NCBI GenBank assembly: GCA_947646735.1
Contig: CANTFK010000528.1
Coordinates: forward strand, 1 to 64,000
Length of the DNA stretch: 64,000 nucleotides
Direction: 5' to 3'
Source of the DNA: Peronospora farinosa
Taxonomy: Eukaryota; Oomycota; Peronosporomycetes; Peronosporales; Peronosporaceae
A program made the position numbers and the translations under genes. Below the pieces are notes generated by a model. It saw nothing but the letters and a program-made list of their open reading frames with translations. It was not told the origin of the DNA and made no database searches. Position 1 is the first letter of the stretch, and every line of letters begins with the position of its first letter. Shown one piece after another: positions 43,887 to 56,830 of the stretch.

Positions 43887-46410
43887 CTAATTTGCCATCT
43901 TCTCGAGTTTCTCCGGGAAAATTCCTGCATGCTTTGCCGGGTTATACCATTGACGGAACAAATTGTAGAACTCCTCCATCTGGCACTTCCCAATCTCGTG
44001 AATCTCTCCACAACCCCGGCATACAAACAGGCAGCGGTCAGACGGGTGACCTTTCCTTCCACAGCGGTCGCAGGTCAATCTTTTCCAGCAATTCAGATCT
44101 CCATGTTTCTTGGACCCGCAATAAGCACATCTCGTGTTTGGGGTCGCTGATGATGGGCCGGGTCGCTGGTCTACCGCCTGGCGATGTTGGTCGGCCTCCC
44201 TAGTCGGTAGATTCTTTGAGAACCACCTCACACCTGGTTCCCTCCCTGCTTCCTTCTCCATAAGGTAGACTCGTCTTAGATCTCCCTCATTCTCCGAGGA
44301 GTCTGGACTGGAATCTTCAGAGCTCGAGTCTTCCAGGGGCGTCCGTACTGCATGTATGGAGCGGCGGTTCATATCTCTCGGCCTGTCTGGTAGTGCCGGT
44401 GCCTTCTGACGAAACTTGTTTGATCCAAACAGCATCTTGCCTAGTCTTGCCTTCGTCCGCTGACATGCTGTCAATACTTCCGCCAATTCTTCTACATCCG
44501 CCAGACGCAGCATAGTCAACTTGTCTGCTAGCTCTGGGTCGTCCACCGTCAAAATGTAGTGATCGACATGATCCTTCTGAATCTTGGGCGACCCATCCTT
44601 AATCTCCATCTTCGCCCTGAGTCCAAGCACATTCAGGCGGTACAGATAATCCAGCAGGGTCTCTTCCGACCTTTTCTTCGCATGGTAATACTGACGGGCG
44701 ACAGGTACCCCCGTGCCACAGAACCGAATCATGAATTCTTGCATTAGGTCCTTCCAGTTTCCTCGGACTGAGCGACCCAGTTGACGATACCAATTCTGTG
44801 CCGGCCCAGTCAGCAAACCTCCAAAAACAAGACATCGTTCGTCATCTGGTGCTTGGTCTCTTATAAATGCTGTCTTGACCGTCGATACCCAGCTGCGCGC
44901 TCTGTCTTCGTCTTGGTCTCTTCCATGAAATTCTTTAAGATCCGAGGTCGCCGAGAGTTTGATGCAAGGGACCATACTTAGTATCTGTCCCAACGCTGCG
45001 TTCGCCATCATCGACTGAGGTCCCCTCAAATCCATGTTGTTAGGGTCGAACTCACAGGAACCGACGAATTCCATATCGACGTCGGTCATCGTGTGGCCTC
45101 TTGGCATTTGTATGCCTGGATGCTGGTCATGGTGAGCGTTCGCCCTTTGCGCCTCTGGTCTTCCTCCTGCTGCATTCCCGTTAGGGTGTGCCCGCGGTAC
45201 TTGGCGTTCATTCAAAAATCTTGCCATCGACGCGTCGAAGAGGGTCTGCAGATTACCTACCGGGTAGGTAGGCCCTTCCCTTCAGCATCTTCGTCACGGG
45301 GCAGAGCAAATTCCAACTTTTTTCCTTGCTGATTTCCCATTGGCTGAAAATCGGAATGATTTTCATTCTTGCCACGCGTCGCCGTTTCAAGACCATTTGA
45401 CTCCTGCTCCGCGCTGCGCGCTCGGGCCTGGAGTAGCGCCGCCCCAGTTGGGCCTAGGGGCATCCTAGTGACCGATCCAGTCGAGGACGATCCTGGGGAC
45501 CACGGAGCTGCTGCCATATAATCGCTTGACGTTAGGTGTTGGGATGGGCCTTGATTCGCCCCTGGGTGGCCGGCGGCTCCGTCATGTGAGGATACACCGT
45601 GATGTCTTGAAGCGTCATCTGGCTGTCCTTATCCCGTGTTCGTGTGTTTGTCGTCAGAGGTGGGTGTTCCTTTGTTGGCGTGGTACCGACTAGGATTGAC
45701 AGACGCTTGTGTATATGCTCTAACGCTTTTGTGATTCTTTCGAGTCCCAGGGACAGCAGGTCGTCCGGGTCGAACCGACCTGCGACCATGTTCGCTTCAC
45801 GAAGCATGGTGACCAGCGCTGTGATCGCGTCCGTGACGGTTTGCAGCCGTGGTAGGGTCGACACCGGCCCAGTGAGTTGACCCAGCTGCCGGATCTCCAG
45901 GATCTTCGCGACGGGGTCGCTCTCCAGGAACGCGTTCAGCTTGCGTTGGTGGTAGGCCCTCGTGACATCAGCGTCTGTCCATGACGCCAGTCCTGCCTTC
46001 TCGGGGCCTATCGACTTGGTGTTTCCGGGTGCCTTCATCCGGAACTTGTTCGGCTTGGATTGCGCGATCTTGTTTTGTTGTTTTTTTGGGGACCTTAGCC
46101 TCTCGGTTTTCACCGTCGGCTGATGGTCCTCTGGATCATGATAGGCGTCATGACCCAAGGTGTCCTCAACGAGGACATAGGGAGGGTATTTAGGTTTTTC
46201 TTCAATGAATTCAACCTCGACCATGTTGACCGGGCCCCTCCCAAGGCCCGGTCGGTCCTTCGACCCTTTGTTTGTTTCTTCTTGAGTCACTGGCTATCGG
46301 TCTTCCAGTGACTCTTCGGTCTTGTGCTCCTTCTTGACATGAACATCTTTATCATCTTGGGACTCGCGGTGAAATCCCGCGTCTTCCGAAGATCCGGGCA
46401 CGCGTACCAT
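43887..46410 (-). pseudogene. G2 gag with three zinc knuckles, frame-broken
   Basis: Starts at ATG 46410-46408, inside the primer-binding site and directly after the LTR (MVRVPGSSEDAGF...). Sections are 46290-45532, 45517-45257 and an intact 446-codon frame 45227-43887. The capsid-like region has IKLSATSDLKEFHGRDQDED, GLLTGPAQNWYRQLGR and ARQYYHAKKRSEETLLDYLY. Three consecutive knuckles follow: CAYCGSKKHGDLNC, CDRCGRKGHPSDRC and CRGCGEIHEIGKC. The stop TAG at 43889-43887 is followed by an inverted repeat, and pol is in the -1 frame. Confidence 0.88.
46390..46409 (-). promoter_or_regulatory. G2 primer-binding site overlapping gag start
   Basis: TGGTACGCGTGCCCGGATC follows the LTR end CACCACA after a single A. 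Its complement ends in CCA, as for a tRNA 3' end. The A plus TG forms the gag ATG. Confidence 0.6.
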
Positions 46411-47520
46411 TGTGGTGGAGTGGGTTCTCAAAACTGTATGATGAGACCCCAAACCACTCACTGTGCCGGACTGCCGACTGTCGGAGGGGGTACCCCGATG
46501 CCGCGTATGAACCTTCTCTCACCTTGTGTACCCGTCGGCTGGCGGGTTGCACTCTTCGGAGGACTTGGTGACGATGTAGATGTCTGCCTTGAGGGAGGTA
46601 GACCTGGGGGGCCTCGAGTGGATATGCTTCACTCTGTGGGCCGGTAGGTGGCCACTCGATCGACCTTGTCGAGAGTGGACTTAGAGCCAAATTCTTCAGG
46701 GGCGCTTGTCGTCCCTGGCCTTTTCCTTCTGTTTCAGGGGTATTAACCACCTGACCTTTACGTTGCTCCCGGACCTTGAGGTGAGAGAGACCGCTTCCGA
46801 TTGCGGGTCTTGAGGGGTGTTGCTACTCGAACGAGCTCACAGGCCAAATATATCCTGGAGATCTATTCGCACTTGAACTTCACTACACAACTGTCTTCGA
46901 CGGGGGGCCAAAAATATATCCCTTCCCGGAACAGTGAGTAGCTTAGAGCAAGTTCCTCTTGGGTGACGGAGTCGTGCCACGTAGATCGCAAATTTAGTAG
47001 TATTTAATATAGTCCTACCCTTTTAACTCCTTTACTCTATCCTTGCCTGAAGCTCTGATTCCTTGTGTCGACTGGTCTGATCCTTGTATTAACTGGTCCG
47101 GAGTCGCTGAACCCCGAGGGGCCGAAGTCGACCGACGAGGGATCCAGGGCGGCCGATGAAGGACCCAGGTCTACCAACGAGGGACCAAATTGACCAACGA
47201 GGGACCGGGTCTACCGATGAGGGACCAAGTCAACCGACGAGGGACCGGGTCGACCAACGAGGGACCCAGGTTGACCGATGAGGGAACCGGGTCTACCAAC
47301 GAGGGGCCAGGTCGATCAATGAGCGGCCATGATCAACTCCCTTCGGTACCGGTTAACCGGTACCTTGATACTGATTTTTCTTCGGTGAGTCCTGCACTTT
47401 GTTCTCCGCCAACGGTCGCTCCCCTTCGAGGCCCCTCTCTTTTCCCTGACCCATGGTCTATACTCCGACTCCAACTAAATTCTAGGGGTCCCCATATCGC
47501 AAAAACAGCACTTCACCACA
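46411..47520 (-). repeat. G2 5' LTR (type L2)
   Basis: 1110 bp, homologous to 35257-36414, with minisatellite at 47120-47330. Confidence 0.88.
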
Positions 47521-47956
47521 TAAGTACCGCGATCCGATACTAATTATTAGTACCGCGATCTGATAGTAAAATGGTATTAGATCCGATCGAGGTAGCGATC
47601 CAGATCGCGGCGATATTGGAGTGGACCACATTACAAGATCTGGTTTTTACGAAGGGTGATACGTGGCAACAGATCCTGAGCTACAGATAGTCAAAATAAT
47701 AGGTTTTGGCATTTGATTGGTTAACATTAACAGAGTTCAATTTGCTTCTTAGTACACGTGTCGACTAAAGTAAATGAAGGTAGTTAACAACTTGATGGTA
47801 AATTGTAAAGTGATTACTTATAGGTCCTTAGTTCACAAAAAGCTACCTCTAAGCCCATCCTTTTGTAGAAGCTTCATCAATGACGTTAATTGATGACGCC
47901 ATTCCGTGACGTCTTACGATGACGTCACAAACACGGATACCTTACCGGCATGTGGG
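47521..47956. repeat. G4-type LTR/3' UTR fragment and unassigned sequence
   Basis: 47521-47760 matches the G4 region 32640-32820 in the same orientation (ACGTGGCA, AGATCCT, TACAGATAG, AGGTTTTGG blocks). 47761-47956 is AT-rich with a short TGACGTC-rich stretch (47880-47930); I see no gene in it. Confidence 0.6.
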
Positions 47957-48588
47957 TGTGGTGGAGCGGATTCTCAAACAACGTAGGAGAACCACAAAAA
48001 CACACAGCGCCGGACTGCCGACTTACGGAGGGGGTACCCCGATACCGTGTCGCGTCAACCTTGGGTCTCACCTTGTGTACCCGTCGGCTTGGCTGGTCTT
48101 GCTCCTCGGTTGACGCATAAGACTTAAAGACTTGGTCTTTGTATAGGACTTGGACTTGGTGGTCCCCGAGTGGATATACTTCAATTGGGACCGGGTTTCT
48201 TCAGCTCAATCGACTTAGTCGAGAGCGATGCACCTGGTACTGCGTACCCCTTTTGTGGCTGACTGTTCTTGGTCCTTGGACCCCTTTGTGTTCTTCCCCG
48301 TAGGGAAACCGCTTCCTGTAGCGGGTCGTAGAGTCTTGACACTTACTTGACACCTCAGGCCAACTATTCTGAGGTTCAACTTGCGTTGCTTGAGCCGTCT
48401 AACACCTGCTGGACGTCGGGAGGCCAAAGGGTATCCCGCCCGGAAGAGGTGAAGCGACGGAGAAGCTTAGAAGGGGCGCTTAAAGCTGCCACGTGTAATG
48501 CAAATTCGAGTTTGTTTATTTACCTTATTCTCTGTATGCTTTTCTTGCCTAACCTTCACCCTTTAATCTAGATAGTGCCCCGTGTCGA
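47957..48588 (-). repeat. Element E 3' LTR (type L1)
   Basis: 632 bp; plus-strand reading TGTGGTGGAGCGG...CCCCGTGTCG. Homologous to 59297-59927 and, inverted, to 28443-29071. Confidence 0.88.
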
Positions 48589-49019
48589 CTCTCGGAAGAA
48601 GAACTGGCTCCTTATTACCTTTACTTTCTGTAATCTTCGAAATTCCATGTACCGATTCTGCACCCTCGGACATTGGACCCCTGGACCCCTGTACCCCTGG
48701 GCCCCTGTACCCCTGGGCCTCTGGAACCTGTTTCCGGGACCTGGGGCCTGTGCTGACTCCGCACGTCTGGGTCCTTATATTCTTAATACGGCGGGATCTG
48801 GTGTATGGTTGTAAATCCGCGAGGCCGGGTCGTGGTCACTCCCTCGGGGAAGTGACCAGAAATTATCTTTCTCTCTGTTCCATTTCCCTAAAACTCCAAC
48901 TTTCCCTGGCACTTTACCACAGTTGTCCCCTGCGCGCTGGTCTTTCGAACTGCGGTAAGACCACGTGCACCCTTGTCCAAACTATTTGAATTAACAGTAA
49001 GTGATCCTACGTCGTTTGG
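48589..49019 (+). other. Leader of aORF-E
   Basis: No gene. It has CCCCTGGGCCCCTGTACC repeats near 48670-48725. 48810-48990 is similar to the inverse of the C leader (gag-distal GGTCACTCCCT..., TGTCCCCTGCGCGCTGG). Confidence 0.5.
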
Positions 49020-51361
49020 GTGGTTGCGTTCACCAACTCACACGTCTTGTATCCGTTAGTGACTTCTCGTAATCTTTTCACCGGGTTCCAAGCACCTGAC
49101 CGTTGGCCTTTTCCCGAGCTTCCTGTACCTGACCCTGACGAGGTCGCCCCGACCTTGGACCTTATTGGGGAGTCCCCCAATTATCTGGAGGTATCTCAAG
49201 CTTGGGAAGTTTTACGTGTCGCGGTGGAACGGGCCCAGTCCATGGAGACCCTCGCTGAGGAACACAGGGTCCTCACACGGGCCTACCAGATGGAACATCG
49301 CCGGACCGCGGAATTACAGCGTCGCGTAGACGACCTCACGGAATCCGAGGTGACCCATGTGCCCCGGATACAGTCTTGGGTCCGGAATCTGGTCCACGAG
49401 CATGAAGTGGACCAGCTGGCCATCGCCGAGTACCGGGATGCACTCGCCCAACGGGTGGACAATGTTCGGGAAGTGGAAGCATCCCGATTCCAGATCAAGT
49501 ACTGGAAGGACCAGTACAACGAGGCTGTCGAAAATTCTTCGGCTGAGATTCGGTCGCTTGAGTCCAAGTTGGACGCACTTCGCAGTCCTCAAGAACTGTC
49601 CAAACAAGTGTTGGTACTCCAGAAGGAGGTTGCCAACTACAAGAGCCGCGTGAAGACCCTCCTCCGGGAACGTGACCAGCTGCAGAAGCAGCTAACAGTT
49701 GCTCGAGGCACGGCGGCAAAATCGACTCCAGCCACGACCAAGGCCCGAAGTTCCAGAACGACGAAAAGGTCACGTTCGCCTTCAGCCAAGGCTTGGTCGC
49801 CCCTTAAGCCGAAGAAGCGAAAAGCCAATCGTGCCCCGGGGTCATCTGAGGCCGAGGATAGCAGTAGTGACGACTCGATGTTCGCCGCCATGGACAGATC
49901 GCGGGCTTCCAGTCGTCGCTCCGGCCCTGTACCCTTTACGTCAGAGGTCGGCCCCGAGGTCATAGACCTATCGACTAAGGCCAAGTCCAAGGTTCCCACT
50001 CCGCCTTAAAGGCCCCCATCCCCTCGCACCTGCCACGCAGCGTCTCGGGCGTCAAGGAACAAGAAGGCTCGAACGACGTACTCCGACGAGTTCTTAGAAA
50101 TGTTTGGACCAGACTCTGAAACTGAGAGTGACGAGTCTAGCCATGCTAAGCGTAAGCCACCAGCCAAAAGTTCCCGCCGCAAGGGCCCCGCCGGCAAGGG
50201 TCCAGTACCACCCAAGGGATCCAGCGGCAAGGGTCCAGTACCACCCAAGGGTTCCAGCAGCAAGGGTTTCGCACCATCCTCCAAGGGTTCCAGCAGCAAG
50301 GGTTTCGCACCATCCTCCAAGGGTTCCAGCGGCAAGGGTTCCAGCGGCAAGGGTCCAGCACCATCCTCCAAGGGTTCCAGCGGCAAGGGTCCCGCACCAC
50401 CATCCAAGGGTTCCAACCGCAAGGGTCCCGCACCACCATCCAAGGGTTCCAGCCGCAAGGGTCCTGCACCACCACCCAAAGGTTCCAGCAGCGAGGATCC
50501 TGCATCCACATCTGAGGGTCCCAGCCGCGAGGATCCGGTACCAACACCTGAGGGTCCTGCCAGCCAGGGTCCCACCCATGATGATTTCCCCGACCGTAAC
50601 ATCCACGGCTACTCCCTTCCTGGTTATGCGACGCCCAGCACGTTCGCCCCAGGAAGACGTTGCCCCCTGGTCGATTTCCCAGGTAGGGGCCCTCGTTATC
50701 ACCCAGCTGACGCCAGAGGAACTTTGGTCCAAGGTATCGCTTCCACTGTCTTGGGTGGGTGCCTCTGAAGACCAGAAGCCCCGAAGTCCCCCAATCTGGA
50801 GCGAAGCCCTCATGAAGGACTCTCAACTTCAGCTTCTGATGGACTCATGTCCTTGGGCCCAGGGGGTCGTGACCGTAACCCCTATTTCTTTTCTGGTGTC
50901 CGGCTGGTTCAGTGACCTCGTGAAGCTCCATGATACGTATGTCGATGCGTCACGCCAGAGTCTATGGGAAGACCGACACCGACTTCCACTTTTCTCCGAA
51001 CTCCGTACAAAGAGCCAATACGCCTCTCGGCTGTCCAATGCGAGGAAGAAACGGCGGGCCAAGGCGGTGAGGGCTTGGATGGACGTACTTGATAAGGTCC
51101 TGGAAGGGATGAAGGCCGGTCACTGTGACCTCGACATTCTTCTTGACCCCTACTTCCAGCCCATGATCCCGACCCGTCAGCTGACCGTCTGGTACCCAAT
51201 CGTGACCACGGAGGATCCTCAGTTGTAATTGTTGAGAGCTTTGCAGACCGCAGACGACACTGCCCCCTGTCGCGTGTTCTATCGCAAGAACATTCAGGAA
51301 CACCCCGCCTTCCAGGTCCCTCGTCTCTCCGGCAAATTTCGCCCGGACCGATACATAAAAT
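49020..51361 (+). pseudogene. Antisense ORF of element E (aORF-E)
   Basis: Frame 49020-50009 (coiled coil: VERAQSMETLAEEHRVLTRAY, LVHEHEVDQLAIAEYRDAL, SLESKLDALRSPQELSKQV; basic KRSRSPSAK; STEAEDSSSDDS-like acidic serine tract) ends at a TAA near 50007 and resumes in the same frame. A linker of SSGKGPAPPSKG-type repeats (50190-50560) follows, then a frame break near 50645. The C-terminal domain reads EDVAPWSISQVG, YVDASRQSLWEDRHRL, NARKKRRAKAVRAWMDVL, GHCDLDILLDPYFQP, then a TAA at 51226, then EHPAFQVPRLSGKFRPD. No N-terminal ATG in frame (starts GTG). Clear homologue of aORF-C. Confidence 0.75.
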
Positions 51362-51578
51362 GTTTAGTCAGCTAGCTTTCTGCTCCAACGCTTTTTCGGT
51401 AACTTCACGCTCCTTTTCTTTGAGCCTATTCCCATGGGCCCCTGTACCCCTAGGCCCCTGGACCCCGGTACTCTGGGCCTTTCACAATACTTCGCAATCT
51501 CTTTTGTGCTGTCGCACTCTCGAATATAATAACTTGACCTCCTTGTAAATGTATGACAAATACCGCCTCCTTCTTGCA

Positions 51579-54500
51579 TCATCTTGGCCTTCCCAAGATG
51601 AACTCTCCCCCATGACTCTGCATTGCCTCGAATCGGTTCCGAGTAGCCTGTCTGCGCTCATAGTCCCTAAGCAATCCTCCGCAGTTGAGGTCCACCTCAT
51701 CCACCCATGACGGGTCAGGATATCCTTTCCATTGTACCAGGTATTCACACTGGATCCGTCCGTACCGAGTTTTCCTTCCCATACGTCTGTCTAGAATTTT
51801 CTCCACTTCGTATTTGTCATCTTCCAGTTCCGCGACTCAACTATCTTCTGGCAATAGAGCTTCATCAAAATCCACCCGGTTCGCTTCGTCTACCACCAAC
51901 ACCGTATCTGGTCTATCCGGGTATTGCCGGACCAGCTTCAATTTTGAAACGTGTACCAACGGGTATATACGGTAGTCTGTTCCACTGATATCTAAACGAC
52001 CGGCATAGTCACCCACCAGTTCTCTCACTCGGAACGGCCCATGCCATAGATATGCCAGCTTTCGAGCATACCCCTCCTTGACCCGGTCCAAGTATAACCA
52101 GACTTGGGAATCCACCTCAATATGACCATCAACCACCTCCTCATTGTGGGCCTTGGCCCAACATTCCATCGCAGATCGTAATAATTCGTTGGCTTGTTCC
52201 CTCGCTCTGCGATACTGACGTTGTACGCTATATCGCCATCGACGGGGCTCACATTCACGCCGCTTCGTGCTGCCTAACGGTATGGTGGCTTCTAGAGTAC
52301 TTCGGGCATCCCAGCCATGTACCAAGAAAAATGGAGTTTCCTTTCGGATCCGGTCCTGGGCCGTATTCAACGCGAAAGTGAGCCTTTCTGCATAGGCATC
52401 CCAGTCCTTCTGATCTACCTCTGACACATACATTTTGATGGACCGTGTAATGGTCTGTACCATTCTCTCTGTTGTGCCATTGGCCTGTGGTCGATACGCC
52501 AGAGTCGCCCGCTGTTTCTGCCCAATTATGCGGTTGAAAGCACGAAAGAAATCTGACATGAAGCTGGGTTCTCTGTCGTGACGGATCGCCTCACTGGCCC
52601 CAAACCGACGGAATACGCACTCTTTGTAACCTTCTGCCACGGTTTGGGCCGACCTCGACGAACTAGCCTTGGCAATCACATATCCCGTAAACAGTTCCAC
52701 CCAAATCAACAGCTCGGTATTACCCTTGAACGACTTGGGCAAATATGGGATATGGTCCATCGCGATAACTTGGAACGGGCGGGTAGCTTGAATGTTCCCT
52801 GGACTTCTCCCTCGTAAGGTGGGGCCACCTTTGCCAGTCTCGCAGTCTACGCAAGTGCCAACATAGCGCTGAACGCTCCGAAATAAGCCTTTCCAATAGA
52901 AATGTTTCCGGATCCGTTGGTATGTACGACCAATTCCCTGGTGTCCCCCTTCTAGACTTGTATGGTAGTGGTGTAGAAAGTCTTGTTGTAGACTTTCCGG
53001 TATAACTAGCCGAATCAACCCATCACGGTCCTCGTCTACTGTTCCCTTGTAAGAGCAGTACAGAAGAAGATCGCCATCATCCAAAGCGTAGATCATCTCA
53101 ATCTTTGCACATGTAAATGCCACCTCGGCCGATAGACTACTCCAGTTGCCCCGTAGGTAAATCTTCAAATCACGTATCCACATCTCTTCATCTTGGGCTG
53201 CTGCAATTCGTTCGATCCTTATCCGTTGCACCACTTCCTCTTGCACGACTTCCGTTGGTATTCTGGATAGGGCCCGGGATCTCGTAACAGCTGTAACTCG
53301 CAATGCATGGTTCTGGTCCTTGGGTATTAAAAGCTCAGGTAGACGGTTGATTGCTTCGAGGTCCTGGAACTCTTCTTCCGGAACTATATCGACACCCTGT
53401 TGCTGGTGCAAAGCCACGTTAGCAAGTCGGTCTGCACTTTGGTTCCATTCGCGCTTCATGTGTAGAAACTCGTGAACGGGCCAGGACCTGAGTTTTTCCA
53501 GGGCCTTCGCCCGTCGTACTGTCAGGCCCTGCGCCTTACACTAGATTTCTCCTCGCATCTGTCGCACGACCAGGTCAGAATCTCCACACACTATCAGACG
53601 TCTACGCTCCAGGTTCTCCAGTAGAAGGAAGCCCAACAATAGGCCTTCATATTCTGCCTCATTTACTGTCGCTTCAGTCAAATATCGGGAAGCAGCGGCG
53701 ACTACCGTCCATTCCAAGATTTGCCACACAATAGCACTGCAGGCCCCTCCCCCACGCTTAACTCGTGCAGAACCATCAAAACTGACCACATAGAGGCTTT
53801 CCTCGGGTTCAACCGTAGGGGAACCACCGTGATAATTTGGGGGGTTTTTTCCTAGGGGTAATTGAAGACAAGATGGAGTCCACGTTTTCGCGAGGCATTA
53901 TGCTGGCTGCCAATGTCCCCAGTATTTCATCCTCGCCCCGCTTACACTTAATCACTTCTAACGTCCATTGAGACAGGAGTGCAGCCCAGTTTCCAAGGCG
54001 ACCTTGTAGACCCGGTGACCAGACCATTACGCCAGTGTTGAGTGTCGGGTCAAGACCTTGGTAGGTCGGGTGACCAGTGACGTGTAGCAAAGGTCTAGTA
54101 TCCGCAATAGCGCGAGCACTTCCTTGTCCACCAGCCCATAGTTGATCTCGTTTGGCTTTAAAGTCCGACTCGTGAAAGTTACCGGCATATACACCCCTTC
54201 ATATTCCTGCACCAGGGATGCCGAGATGGCCCACTAGCTAGCATAGACGATAATGACAGGTTCCCGGTCTGTATCAAAATGGCGGAGGATTGGGGCAGTG
54301 GCGGTCTTATTCTTTAACATAGCAAATGCCACCTGCACCCGGGCCCATCGGTCCTCCTCCTGGTCATCTCCCTGTATGTCCCCAGTCCTGCTTATCCGGT
54401 TTCGTAATACGTGGTAATCCACTCCCCTTAGTTCGTACAGAATGGACGCATAAATGGCGTAGTCCTCCAGGAACCGACTGTAGTAGTTAAGACTCCTGAG

Positions 54501-56818
54501 AAACAACTGCATAGCTTTCAGGGTAGTGGACAACGGTAAGTCCACCAAGGGCTGAAGGTCCTTAGGGTGGGCCTCCAGCCCTTCCGCTGATACTTGGTGG
54601 CCAAGGTAATCTACCTTATGACAGCCCCATGAGCTCTTAACCGCGCTGATCGATAAGTTCCACTTGTCACACACCTCCAAAAGTCGCTCCACTTTCACGC
54701 ATAAGTTATCCCATGACTCCGAGGTCACCAAAATGTCGTCGATATAGGACCTACGTCCTAATATAGATTTCTTGAGGTCTCCCTCTGGATGGCCCACATC
54801 GAACAGGTCCTCTGGTTTGTCAGAGCCCGGCTCTGAGGAAATCGTAAGAAACCCATATAAAGCATTATCCAACAGCCGCTGATAGATCTGCGGCGCATTC
54901 TTCAGTCCAAACGGCATTCGTTTCCACTCAAAAAGTCCGAGCGGGGTTACAAAGGCCGAGATTAAACGGGCTCGTTCAGTCATACTGACCACCCAAAAAC
55001 CGCTAGCCATATCCAGTGAGCAGTACCACAGGGCCTTATCTAGGTCTTCCAGCAACTCATTCACGAGAGGCATAGGATACACCATAAGCCGCGTTAAATC
55101 ATTCACCATCCGTTATTCAATGCACAGCTTTATATCCACCCCATTCTTCTTGACAATGATTACAATTGGACTGGTCCATGGGGAGGTGGAATGCTGGATT
55201 ATCTTGGATGACAAGAGGCCTTTTATCAGGTCTGCCAGCTTCTCCCTAAATTGAGGGGCCACCTTCCGTACCCGTTGGGCGATTGGCCGTGCTTTCCCAA
55301 CATCAATATCGCACACTGCTCCTCGATCCGCCGGGGGTAATGCATTACCTTTTCCCATCAGCAAATGTCGTTTTCTCCATATAATCTGACGGAGGCGGTC
55401 TACCTCCTCCTTTGGGGTATCACCGGAGTCTGGAATCGGGATGTCTTCCCACATAACTTCGTTCGTGGATGGGGTGACCTCAGGAATAACAGACCAATTT
55501 TTGTCGATATCCTCGGCACATAAGTTTCCACTCTCGTGAACACAGACCTGGTCATCAGGAGTATCTACTTCAGCCTTGATAATCGGTGGACCCTCTCCAT
55601 ATCGTTCCTATCCCTAGATGAGACTTCCGTGCCCACACTAGCTCCAGTTGGTTGACCTCCATCGAGGGCCTCCCCTCCAGACTCCTGATCTGATGGTAAT
55701 GACTCAGGGTCCCTCATAACAGGCTCGTGCACCACCGTTAATCACTGGCACTTGGGTCCCCGTCCGTAGCAACATCTTCTGTGGAGTCGTGTACTGAGGT
55801 TTCTCGACCATCGGACCTTGGTACAGTGGTTTCTGCATCCTCCTCGTCAGTGGTTGCTTGGTAGATTAGATTTTTCCATTCAGCGTACCTCCTAGAGCCA
55901 ACTGACACGAATCCTTGGGCCCGGGGAACCCGGTCCTTAGCCAGCCAAATGCCCAGCTTGGTATCCTCGTGTAGGATCAGGTCCTTGTCGCTCACATTAG
56001 TGACCCTCAAGAGTTGGCGATGTCCATGTCCTTGGATCATCGTAGTTACCCATATGTCTCCACGGGTCATCCATAATTTCCACTGGTCCGACGTAACCTT
56101 CTTCAGCGGAGCCTCGACATATTTTGTCGCCGGTAAATTCACGTACTGGCCCAATTTTACCTCAGAAATATGGCCACTATACAAGATCTTGCGACCTGTC
56201 AGCTGGATTCGAACTTCGTCTGGCAAGCAAATAGTTCCGTCCGCCATGTCCAAACGAATTCCAGCTGGCACCATAAAGTCCATTCCTAGTAGCACATCCT
56301 GGCCAGCCATGGACCCGACCCACACATTGAAGAAGTATACTAATACACCATTCAGTGTTATCTTGATCTTCGTTCGCCCTTCCGTGGTGTAAAATGCTTC
56401 TCCAATGCCCACGCACTCTTTTTTTCGCTTGTGTTAATCTGACAGCCTGCCTAACGAGCAAATGCGATATCCAAAATAGATATCTCGGCACCAGAATCAA
56501 ACAGTAGATTCGCACGAATATTGCTAACTTTCCCAGAGGCCTTGGCTTGCTTAAACCACTTTCCTGGGGCATGGTGTTTCCAGTATCCTCTTGACTCTCC
56601 CGGCAATAAATCCAATGTCATCATAGTCTCTCCTCGGGAATAAACGTGAGGTATACATGCATTGGCCACAGCAGCAACAGAATTAATGCAAAAGCCCGAT
56701 GTATTTCCAATCAATTCATCCAACTTATTGACCTTCCCCACGGGGTGTTTCTCCACAAATGCATGAATGTAACAACTAGAACGCTCGGCTCGTACCAGAT
56801 TCAAACCTGGCGAGCGTT
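51579..56818 (-). pseudogene. Element E pol, multiply broken
   Basis: Protease LLFDSGAEISILDIAFAR, broken at a T7 run near 56420, then MDFMVPAGIRLDMADGT and GFVSVGSRRYAEW. RT follows (WTSPIVIIVKKNGVDIKLCIE, then a stop, MVNDLTRLMVYPMPL, SLDMASGFWVV, YIDDIL). Then come a first RNase H, a second RNase H (SFDGSARVKRGGGACSAIV, NEAEYEGLLLG), an intact 540-codon integrase section 53459-51837 (HHYHTSLEGGHQ, CVDCETGKG, HDREPSFMSDFF, QANGTTERMVQ) and a chromodomain 51806-51579 (VEKILDRRMGRKTRYGRIQ, YLVQWKGYPDPSWVDE). At least seven breaks. Confidence 0.9.
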
Positions 56819-56830
56819 CTAATTTAACAT
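56778..56830 (-). promoter_or_regulatory. Gag-pol junction inverted repeat (element E)
   Basis: The gag stop TAG (56821-56819) sits at the foot of a hairpin. AGAACGCTCG pairs with CGAGCGTTCT (56778-56787 and 56811-56820), with inner CCAG/CTGG. G TTA AAT precedes the stop, and pol continues in the -1 frame. G2 has the same structure at 43849-43885. Candidate -1 frameshift signal. Confidence 0.5.

Larger units (their letters stand above)
35257..47520 (-). mobile_element. Ty3/gypsy element G2 (group 2), near complete
   Basis: Minus-strand element with LTRs 46411-47520 (5') and 35257-36414 (3'), gag, pol and a convergent antisense ORF. Pol carries only one stop, gag has frame breaks and the antisense ORF has one stop. 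No target duplication is seen (CATGG left, TAAGT right), suggesting recombination at one side. Confidence 0.9.

Noticed and set aside
50006..50826. Minus-strand frames with GTLGWWCRTLAA/LEPLDGGAG repeats
   Set aside because: Shadows of the SSGKGPAPPSKG-coding repeat of aORF-E.
56784..56818. tRNA-like T-arm (CCAG-GTTTGAAT-CTGG) at the gag-pol junction
   Set aside because: Stem and loop are one base short of a T-arm and no acceptor, D or anticodon arm can be drawn; treated as part of a frameshift hairpin.
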